A DNA stretch of 14,135 bases from NCBI GenBank assembly GCA_001430745.1, contig KQ482042.1, positions 2,748,351 to 2,762,485 of the forward strand. Reading direction: 5' to 3'. The position numbers and the translations under genes are program-made. The notes under the pieces were generated by a model. It saw nothing but the letters and a program-made list of their open reading frames with translations, ran no database searches and had not been told where the DNA came from. Source of the DNA: Auxenochlorella pyrenoidosa. Its lineage: Eukaryota > Chlorophyta > Trebouxiophyceae > Chlorellales > Chlorellaceae. This document shows positions 1 to 9,300 of this stretch, piece by piece (the stretch's first letter is position 1; the number at the start of each line of letters is the position of its first letter).

Positions 1-2570
1 CCGCTGCCGGGCGTGGCCAGCCCGGCGCTGCCGCCGGCCGCGGCCAGCAGCGGCAGGTTCCCGCTGGCGGCGGCAGCCAGCATGCGCTGCCGCTGCGCGC
101 GCTCCTCGGCCACCAGCTGCTCTGCGGCCCGGCGCGCCGCCTCCTCCTTGGCCAGCGCCTCCTGGTGGGCGGCGCGTGAGCCCTGCAGGCGTGGCAGGCC
201 GGCGGGGGCAGGACATGCTGAGAATGCGCCGGCCACATGGGCAGCGCGCAGTGCGCTGCTCTGTGCTGCCGGCGCTGCTCTGTGCGCTTCATGTCCACCC
301 AGCTGCCCTGCCCTTCCCAGCTCCTCTCCCAGCCACTCTCCCAGCCATCTGCCACCCTCCTCCCAAAACCCCAGCCATCCGTCCCCTCCCCCCTCGCCCT
401 TCGCGCCCCCCCACCCCCCACCCCCCAAGTGCCCACCTCCATGTGCGCCTTGAGCTCCTGCACCACCCCCTCCAGCTCCGTGCACTTGGCCGCCCGCTCC
501 TCCTTGGCCTCGCGGTAGAGCTGCGCCATGCGCTGAGCCATGCCCACCTCCTTCTCAAACTGCTCCTGCCGCACCGCCGCCTCCTCGCGCACCGCGCGCA
601 GCTTGGTGGCAGCCTCCTGCACGCGGGGCGGACACGGGAGGGCGGGCGCAGCGTCAGCAGCGGCTAGGCGGCCACGTGTGCAGCTTGTTGCATGGCGTAA
701 TCCCACGGCGAGCGCACTGCCTGCGGCGCCCTGCAGCACCATGGCGAGTCGCCCATGCGCATGCCGTCCAGATGCGCTTCCCTCGGCCAAGCACACCCAC
801 GCCTGCATGCCTGCACGTGCTGCTGTCGCTGCACCAGCAGCCGCTGCATGTTGCATGTGCCGCCTCCCGGTGCCGGCACGAGGCTGTCAGGGAGGATGTA
901 CTGTGCTGGCAGCCCAGCAACCTTGCCGGCCACCACGACACCGCGCCCGCCCAGCCTCACACCTGGCCCCCCACGCACCTCTGCCGCCACGCGCTGCGCC
1001 TCCAGCTTCTCCTGCAGGCGCGCGTGCTCCGCGGTCAGCCGCTGCGCCGTGGACTCTGCCTCTGCCAGCCGGCGCTGCAGGTCCAGGATGGTGTCGGTGG
1101 CCTTGCGGCGCTCCGCGTTGAAGGCCTCGCCCTTGCGCTCCAGCTCCTGCGGGGAGCGGCGGCAGGGCCGGCTCCGGCGCTCAGGTGCAGCAAGGAGCGG
1201 GCCACCTGGCGGCTGCAGGCGCCACGTAAGCCTGCTGGGCAGGATAGGACTGGGCCCTGGGCGCTGGCCCATCCGCTGCTGCCTCCTGCCCCTCGACGCC
1301 TCAGGAGTGCTGCGGGCAGCACGCAGGCAAGCCCCGGGACCGCCCGTGGGGGTGCTGTGAGCTGGCGTGCTGATCCCTGATGCTGAAGGGCATCGACCCA
1401 AGCCCCAGCCCCCGCCCACTGCCCACCTGGCTGAGCCATGCGTTGCTCTTCTCCAAAATCTCCTTCTCCTGCTCCAGCCGCGTCTGTGTGAGCGCCGCCC
1501 GGCTGGCCGCAGCCTGCGCCTCGTGCAGCCGCGCATCCAGCTGCGCGCTGCCCTCGGTGAGCGCCACGCAGCGGTCGGCGGCGGCGGCCAGCCGCGTCTG
1601 CAGCTCGCTGATCTCAGCCTGCTTCTCCTGCAGGGCAGCGGGCCCGCGCGCAGAGCGGTCAGTCGTCAGCAAGCAAGCATGCGCTCGCCAGCAGCCTGCG
1701 CGCAGCCTGCAGAGCATGCCACTCCCCATCATGGCACGGCTGCTGCCTCCAGCACCAGCCTCTAGCGCAGCCCTGCCGTTTGCACGGGGTCCCGTCGTAA
1801 CCCCACCTGCAGCAGCTTGTCCAGGCTGGCCTTGTCGGCCTGCAGCGAGCCGATCTCCACATTCTTGCGCTCCAGCTCCGCATCCTTGGCCATCAGCGCT
1901 GTCTGCGCCTTGCTGTGCTCCATGCGGGCTGTGGTGAGCTCCTGCAGCACGTTGTGGGTGCTGGATAACGTAAGGGAGTGCGCAGGCATGCAGGACTGCA
2001 GGGCATAGCTTGACCGCCAGGGCTAGCGGCCTTGCGCACGCCGCGGCAGAAAGGAGCGAGCCTGTTGGCGATGGTTGGATGGCAGCCTGCACACCTGGCG
2101 CAGCGCCTCGTTCTCCTGGAACAGCTTCTCCTTCTCGGCTGCCACGGCAGCATGCTTGCTCTCAAGCAGCCGGTACCGCTGCTCATTGGCCTATGGCAGA
2201 ACGAGCGAGGGGGGCAGGGGGAGCGGCACGCCAGGCGGCAGTCTGGGCGGCAAAGCTCATGTCCAAGGAAGCCCTCGCCCGCGAGCAAACCCACTTTACC
2301 GGCCTTTTTTAACGTGACAACGAGCTCATGGCAGCGCTTTGGGCAGCTGTGTTCACCTGCGAGGCTTGTTCGGCGCTAATGGCTGCCGCCTCGGCCTGCA
2401 GTGCACACAATCAGTTGCGCAGACATTCCGATTGGTGTCTGAGCAGGTTGGACAAGTGGGGCGTGCAGGTCGAGCGAGGGGATCGTTCGGGGGGTGCCCA
2501 CCTGGGCCTGGACGGTCGCCAGCTCCTCCTCCAGTTGCACCACCCGGGCGGCCAAGGCATCTGGCGCCAT
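1..2570 (-). CDS. NUA: TPR/Mlp1/NUA-like nuclear pore basket protein, N-terminal part (3' end outside window)
   Basis: Eight exons join in frame: 2502-2570, 2357-2395, 2095-2190, 1807-1941, 1427-1627, 979-1146, 437-616 and 1-182 (cut by the window). All seven introns are GT-AG and phase 0. The start is the ATG at 2568-2570, which opens the first coiled-coil segment (MAPDALAARVVQLEEE). About 356 residues are visible, almost all heptad-like coiled coil rich in Glu, Ala, Gln, Arg and Leu. Two segments look diagnostic of the TPR family: EKEILEKSNAWLSQELERK (residues about 167-185, across an exon junction) and MAQLYREAKEERAAKCTELE (about 266-285). The cut end is a Gly/Ala/Pro-rich break in the coil, as in TPR and plant NUA. 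Family members are about 1,700-2,400 residues long, form the nuclear basket and act in mRNA export and spindle-checkpoint anchoring. The alternative is another long coiled-coil protein; the assignment rests on remembered family motifs. Confidence 0.72.
183..436 (-). other. Intron with G-quadruplex-prone 5' end
   Basis: This is the last complete intron of the TPR-like gene in the window. On the transcribed (minus) strand it opens with the donor GTGGGC, then runs through three G tracts of 6, 6 and 7 bases separated by single T residues (426 down to 406), with more G tracts down to about base 373. Beyond that are imperfect repeats of a GGCTGGGA-type unit down to about 310. This is enough G-tract density for a G-quadruplex in the pre-mRNA next to the 5' splice site. 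No coding signal is seen. Confidence 0.6.
617..978 (-). other. Long intron of the TPR-like gene, no other feature
   Basis: This 362-base intron has a GTGCGT donor just below 979 and a CAG acceptor at 617-619. Open frames run through it, but they show no family motifs and do not keep the phase of the flanking exons. I see no RNA gene, repeat or regulatory element in it. Confidence 0.6.
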
Positions 2571-3545
2571 GGTGTGCACCCTTCTCTGCCTCCGCGATCA
2601 GCCAAGGACCAAACTCAAACCCTCATTGCTGCGCGGGCCTGGGATTCGTGGCGGTGGTATGCATATGGCGTTTCCAACTGCTGCACAGCGGCGATGGTGT
2701 AGCCGGTGTAGGCACCGCCCGCCAAGCTGGCCGCCACCCGGCGGCATGGGGGCAGGCAGGCCTGAGCAGCAGACGTCCCGGGAGACAGCCTGTGTCGACA
2801 ATTCCTCATCCCGTCATGCGCGGGTCCTCGTCAGTGGTGCAGTGGTGTGGTAGTGGACGTATGCATGCTTGCGCCTTAACAGGGCAACTTGGAGGACGGG
2901 GCGCAAGCGAAGGTCAGTGCAGGAATGCGTGACGAGGTGAGGCTGGGCAGGGTGTACGAGCGGCGCAGGATTGCTAGAAAGATGCTTCATGAAATGGGAT
3001 CGAGGGGGGGTAGAGGGGTGGGTGGCAGGCTTCATGCAACATGAGTACTGGACAGGATTCACATTACCACGAGTGTGAAAAAAGGGCAGGCACCGAGTGG
3101 AGGTCGGGGATGCCCCAAGAGAAGGAAAGTGCCAGGAATGAGTGCGGAGGAACGAGCGGTGTGAGCACCTATGAATCAGGCGCGTGGTGGGCAAGTGGTG
3201 GCAAGAAATGATTGCTTCACAAATGTGCAGTGCAGGTGGGAGCATGAATGATGATGATAATGAAACAAACAGGGAGGCCAGAGCTCTCGAGGGGCCTTGA
3301 AATAGAGGTGTCACAGTATGGAAAGCCGATGGAAGATTGCATAGAGGCAGTTGGTGAAAAGGCTTGCTGTGTGCGGCAGTGCAGTGGGAATCTTGTGCGG
3401 TATGGTGGGAAGTTGGGGCAAATTTGAAGCCTGCTGGATGCAAATAGAGTGAAGCAGCTGAAGCTCAAACCACTCAAGCCTCGAGAGGAGTGCTGATGAA
3501 AAGGCAGCGGGCGCAGGTTGGGAATTTGGTGGTCTTGCCACAGTC
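2571..3545. other. Intergenic region: 3' UTR of the glucan-synthase-like gene and 5' region of the TPR-like gene
   Basis: No exon with convincing coding character was found on either strand. The stretch from about 2900 to 3540 is clearly less GC-rich than the flanking exons and introns and has a short ATG-type microsatellite near 3244-3262. It follows the stop codon at 3546-3548, so much of it is probably 3' UTR. The alga-type polyadenylation signal TGTAA was looked for on the minus strand by eye and not found. No clear TATA box was seen upstream of the ATG at 2570. An untranslated first exon of the TPR-like gene cannot be excluded. Confidence 0.55.
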
Positions 3546-6386
3546 TCAAGGCTTGGCAATGTTCTCACGGCGGTGCAGCGCCAGCATGGCGCCCACCAGC
3601 AGCAGGCGCAGCGCCTCGTAAGCCCCGGCAACAGACCAGCCCTTGGCGGCGCTGAGCGTGGTGCCGCCCACGCAGAGGCCCATGACAATGGCGAGCGATC
3701 CCAGCACCACCTGCAGGGTGCAGCGGGCGGGAGAGTGAAGTGCAGCTTGAGAGAGTCGCAGCAGATGGGCAGCTGGCAGGCTGGGAGCAGGGGCACGTGG
3801 GAAGCTCATTCTGCCTGGCACCCGGGGAGCCAGCGAGTTTTCTGGCAGTGCCACGAAGCTTCCCCTCACCTGGAGTGTGCGCACAACGGTGTATGTCTCG
3901 CGGCTGGGCAGGGTGTGCAGGCTCAGCAGGCCCACCATGCTCTGCCGGATGTACAGCGCGCCCAGCACGGTGGCAGCCAACCACAGACCGGCGTCGCCGG
4001 CATACACGATGAGCACGCCCTGCCCACACGCGGGCGGGAAGGCAAGGGAGAGCCGCAGGATGAGCGCAAAACGAAGATGGAAAGGCCAGAACCCAGCGCC
4101 CCTAGCATGCTTCCCACGAGCCTCAGGCAGCAATGACGGTCCCTGCAGCGCCACCGCGTGCGCCTGTCCCCCCAGGCCTCGCACCTGCAGCACCACCACG
4201 CCCGACAGCGCGGCGAGGAGATACATCAGCCTGAGGCCCAGACGCCGGCCTGTGCGGCACACAAGCAGGGCTGCAACGGCGCCAGAGGCCGCCACCGAGG
4301 CCAGCGAGAAGGCCAGCTGGTAGAGCTGGGTGTCCTCGAGCGACTGCGGGTGGTGACGGTGGGAGTGGGCCATGGTTTGTGGGCAGGGCAACAGGAGCAC
4401 GGGCAAGGATGGGTGCGAGGGGCAAGAGGGCAGGCCTGCGAGCTGAGAAAGTTTACCAGCCTCAAAAGGCAGGCGTGCCCCAGCATGCTGCATGCTGTGG
4501 CAAGCGCAGCAGCGGGGGCAGGGACGGCTCACCTTGATCTTGTAGATGACTGACAGAACAAAGGCAGAGGCAAAGGAGTCGAGGGTGCTGACGCACACCG
4601 CGTACTTCCAAGACCTGCGGAAGGGAGAACGGGTCAGAAGCGAGGCACTCGGGCGGGACAGCACAGGGGCAAGAAGTTGGAGGGGGGGACGCATCGGAGC
4701 CAAGTCGGTCAGGCCTGCAGGGATGTGAACAGGGCACCCCGCATAGGACCCAGGGAGCGGAGCAGGTGCCCGATGTGGTGTGCCTCAGACCCTGCGCCCC
4801 TCACCTCCGCAGGCGCAGCAGCGTGGTGAGCTGGCCACGCAGGCGCAGGCGGTAGTGCGCAAAGTGGGGCGGCAGCGGGCGGCGCTGCAGCAGCCACGTG
4901 ACGAACCAGACGGCCACCACCACCAGCACCTGCAGCAGGCATGGCCAGCAGGCATGCACCGCCTCGGTGCGGGGCCAGCCCCGGCAGTCCTTGGGGAGCA
5001 GACACCAGTCACAGGTGCCAGGCAGGGCAGCCCAGGGAAGCATGGAGTGCACAAAGCTCTTGCCCCCCTGCAACCAGGCACACTCACCACGCCAGCGGCC
5101 TCATACCCCGCAAAGTCGGTGTCGCCCTGGCTGTTGACCAGGGCCCACACCGCCAGCACCGACATGGACCGGCTGAGCATGTCGGACACGCCCATGATGG
5201 CGGGGCCGTGCTGCGACACGCTGACGCGCGGCTCTGCGGCAGGGGGTGGGCCGAGGGTGGCGGCAAAGGGGAGGGTCTGCTGGAGCGGCACATGGCCCGG
5301 CCATGTGCCACCGGGTGGCCCGCAATCTGCGGGTAGCTGCCACAAGCTGCGCCAGGCAGGCGGGGCGGCCCCCCCGCCTGGCAGCTGGGCTCCAGCTGCA
5401 AGGTGTGGCAGGCTGGCGGGAAGCGTAGTGGTGCCGCAGCTGTGTGCACTCACGGTCCAGGAAGGTGTAGGACAGGATGGGGCTCCAGGCCGCTGCGGTG
5501 GTGCTGGTCAGCAGGTAGAGCACGCCGGCGGCCTGCCCAGTGGGAGGGGGGAGGGGGGGGTCGAGGCAGGGGCTCAGCCATACCGCCTCTGGGCGCCACA
5601 CTACCGCGCGCCTGCGCTGCGCTCTTTTCTATTCTGCAACGACATTAGGGGGTGGCCTGATGCGTGGGCACCCACCTGCGGGACGTAGAGGCTCCACAGG
5701 AGGAAGAGCGAGGAGGCGGTGAGCATGGAGGCGGCCAGCCGCATGTAGAGCAGGGGCGGCACCAGGAAGCCCAGCGCCTGGCACGCCACCGCGCTGCCTG
5801 CATGCCCACCGAGGGGGGAGGGGGGCCTGCGTGTTCAATGGGCTGCCCTCGGGCACCCACCCGGGGCGGCGCTCCTTGGCACCGTCAGCAGAGGTCTTGT
5901 CGCTTGTGAGCCACGCATCCCGTGGTTGCGGCTGTGGGGCGCACCAGCATAGATGAAAAAGTAGATCGACGTTGGGGAGGACAGGATGGAGGCCCAGCTC
6001 GCCTTCGCCAGGAACAGGATGTTGCCGGCCTTGAGGGAGGCGGAGAACCACAGCAGGCACAGCACGCAGGGCAGCTGCAGCACGGCCTGCAGAAGCACAC
6101 AGGACGGGGAGGGCAGGTGGGCGCAGGGCGCGGGGTGGCACGCCTGGGCTGCCAGAGCGGGCATGCCGGCTGGATGCTCACCCCTCGCCTACTGCAGCAT
6201 CTGTCGCTGCAAACAGGTTTCTCCATGCCCTGCACCGTGGCTGACTGCACCAGCACTGCTGGGTCCACCTGCCTGCATGGCAATCAGCAGAATGTTGCAG
6301 GCCCAGGCCCACAGCTCGCGGTGACGCCGCGCCGCCTGCCGGTCCTGTCCCGCCTGGGCCTCGTACGCGGCGTTGTCGTCCAGCCA
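3546..6386 (-). other. C-terminal multipass membrane region of the glucan-synthase-like protein
   Basis: Ten exons (6273-6386 down to 3546-3710) encode a run of hydrophobic helices. Examples are LYLLTSTTAAAWSPILSY (exon 5454-5532), VLVVVAVWFVTWLL (4805-4929), AVCVSTLDSFASAFVLSVIY (4533-4614), ASVAASGAVAALLV and LMYLLAALSGVVVL (4185-4343), GLWLAATVLGALYI (3870-4019) and VVLGSLAIVMGLCVGG (3546-3710). I count ten to twelve helices by eye. A stretch in exons 5945-6086 and 5676-5797, with Ala/Ser-rich SSPTSIYFF followed by YAGSAVACQALGF, loosely resembles the conserved membrane part of fungal Ags proteins, but this is weak. By analogy the region anchors GT5 and forms the path for chain export. The protein ends with a short basic cytosolic-type tail (HRRENIAKP). 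Confidence 0.7.
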
Positions 6387-9300
6387 CTGCGGGAGCCATC
6401 AAGGGCGGGACACGTGCGCAGGCGCAGCAGAGTGATAAACGCAGTAGGCCCTTCCCCTGCCCCAATGGGCGCCACTGACGGGGTGGGTGGAGCCGGCCTG
6501 TGACTGGGTCCGGCCCGCAGGCTGGGTCAGGGAGGGGGGCGCGCACCTGCCGGCCGTAGAACTTGGCCTCGCCCTCGGTCATGTGGGCGGCGCGCGTGCG
6601 CCTGGCCCTGGAGGAGAAGGCGTGGAGGCGCGCCCAGTGGCAATCGTAGCGCTGCAGCATGCGGGCGGCGGGGAAGTCGAGCTGGAGGGCCGCCTCGGCC
6701 AGTCGCCGCACCTCGGCCGCCGGCGCCGCCAGGGCCTTGAGCGCGGTGGCAGCCAGCCTGCAGGGGGGGCCGAGGCAGCATTGTGGGTGCGCAAGTTCAC
6801 AGCTGCCGCGGCTGCGCAAGGTTGACTCGTGTGCGTTCCATGCAAGTGTGGGCTCCACGGTCCGGCCCACCTCACCTCAGGGCTTGGTCCACAGTGCAAT
6901 CAAGCTCAGCTGTGTAGTACCAGCCTGGCATCTTGCCCAGCCCGCCTGCGTGAAGTCACAAGAGCGTGGGCAGGACGAGTGCTGGCATCAAGCTAGACAG
7001 GTCGCCAACTGGCTGCCAGACAGCACCTATCAGCTGCCGTGTCGCAGGTGGCCAAGCGCCCTTCCTGCCGCTGCCTGGCGAGCGCGCTGCACATGCTCCG
7101 CGAGCCGCAGTGAAGAGGTGGCCGCTTCACGTGCTCAGATGCACACAGAAACCGCACTGCAGAGGCGGCACTCTTCCTGCTGCTCACCGGTGTTGTGCCC
7201 GATCTGTACCGCCCCCCTCCAGCCAAACTCGATGTCAGCCAGGCCGCAGGGCTCAAAGCGGGAGGGGCACAGGAAGAAGTCTGCAGGGGAGGGAGGTCGG
7301 GTTGGGGCAGGGGCGTTCAGGGGCTGTTGGTGTGGGCCCCGCCGGTCTGGTATTTATTCAGAACCCCTGCAGGCATGCTGCAGCCTCAGACAGTCATCAC
7401 GGAATAGAGCGGCAGCTGTGAACAGGTGGGCGCTGCACAGCGCCCTGATGTGTCACGCAGCAGCAGCATCAACGTGCCTGCTGCCATGCTCAGCTGCTCC
7501 TTTTCTGCGCCGGCAATGTACTGTCCGGCGCCGTTCCAGATGCGGCCCGGGAACTCCGCTGCCACTGCAGTGGAAGGGCGCGGGGCTGGTTGTTTTCCGT
7601 GCACGCTGCGAGCAAACTAGCAAGGCCCGGGACTCTCGACAGCTGAGCGTGAGCTTGTGACGCCACGCGCCCAGCTGACAGCGTCTTTGGCGAAGGCAGA
7701 CTCTGACGCCGTTTGCACTCAGAGTGGCGCTTGCGCCCCCACCCACCCTTGTCCAGCAGCACGCGCGCCTGCTCTCCATACTCGTCGCCAATGGGCCCCA
7801 CCACGGCAATCTGCAAGGCATGGGAGCACCCCCAGCCCAGAAGGTGTCGCCCTGCGCGCAAGCCTGGTTGGCTGCCTGCCCTGACCCTGCATACGTTGCC
7901 CCACCTCAGCCACCTGTGGTGTTGCACACAGGGACCCCTCTCCCTTGCATGCACGCCTAGCGGCCCTTGCCTGCGCGGTGGGCCAGGCCCTGACGATGTC
8001 GCGGGCTGCCAGGCCAATGAGGTCGCACCCCTTCTGGTGGGTGATGCGCCCCAGGAAGACCAGCAGGCGGTGCTCCGCGCCCACCTGCGCGCCGGGGCGG
8101 CGGCGCCGTGAAAGGTGTTGAAAGCGCGGCGGCGGTGCAACGAGCTTGCAGTCGTGTGCTTGCGCCCGTCTCGCCGCGATGGGGGCCAAGCTGCCTGCGC
8201 AACTCCACGCACGCCCCACACCTCCTCAGCCCTGGCTGTGACACACCCACCTGCAGCCCCTTGGCCGCCTGGAAGGCCAGCTTGCTGTCGGCTTTGCGCT
8301 GGAAGAACGCCTCCATCTCCGGGCTGCCTGGCTGCAGGCGGGGCCGCGCCTCGCTGTCCCGCTCGCTCATGCCGTTCAGGATTCCGTGGAAGGTGGCAGC
8401 GGGCAGCTGCCAGAACATGGAGAACTTGTCGCGAGACCTGCGCAAAGGTGGCAAAGTGTGGGTGTTTAGGCGGGGCGGAGAGGTGCGCGGCAGGGCAAGG
8501 CAGCGCAGACCACTTGAAGCACGGCCAAGGTAGATAAGGGGCGCGTGTACACCTGGCTGGGAGGGGGTGGTGAGGGGTGGAACTTTTGCTCAATTCCCGC
8601 GCTCCCGCGCCCTGTGCCCTTCAATTCCTGCACCGTTTGCCCTTGTAAAGCACAATTGAGGCGGCGAAAGGGCCGGAAATGCGCATTTTCGGAAGGCTCC
8701 GTTGAGGGGCTCCGTTGAGGCTGAAAGGAGGGGGGTACCATCTTTCAGCCAGAGGGTCTCAACGGAGGCCAGTCGCGACCTTCTCCGGCCTTCCCGCCCG
8801 CAAAATATGCTCCGGAAGACCTCAAAAGGGCTCAAAGTTGCGCGAACAGGGCTCCTTTTGGCCTGCTGCGGGCGCCAGTAGCCCAACTACCAGTGGGGCA
8901 AGCCTCTCAACGGGGGGACCACCCCCCCTCTCAACGGTGCCCAATCGGCCGGGTGCACACGCGGCCAAGGAGCAGGCGTCCTGCGGTGACCCAAAGGCCA
9001 AGGCGCGTGCCGGTGGATTGCTTCGCATCCAACATTATACAGCATCCCCCGCACCGCACTCGCCTGTCTGCGTAGCGCGCGATAACGGCCACCACGCCCA
9101 GCCCCTTTTGGTTCTCGCGCATGTGGTGCAGCAGCGGGCGGAGCATGTCGAGCTTGCCCTCGTGCTCGCACAGCCTGCATCCAGGGCGGGAGGGGCAGCG
9201 GGACAACCGGGGACCAGCGCGCTGAGCTGGCAAGAAGCAACAGTGGTTGGGAACCACGTGGCGCAGCCAGGTGGGAGCACCAGCAGCCCGGGAGCTGTCC

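Noticed and set aside
1942..2094. Possible extra coiled-coil exon in the TPR-like gene
   Set aside because: Flanking exons already join in phase 0, and the interval has no heptad-like coding pattern.
3244..3262. ATG/GAT microsatellite
   Set aside because: Only about four imperfect units, too short to report as a separate repeat.
2814..3443. A 209-codon minus-strand open frame in the intergenic region
   Set aside because: It is rich in His, Ser, Pro and Thr with no motif, lies directly after the stop of the glucan-synthase-like gene and is more likely 3' UTR.
6659..7660. A 333-codon plus-strand open frame
   Set aside because: It is antisense to several GT5 exons, has no recognisable domain, and crosses well-supported introns of the minus-strand gene.
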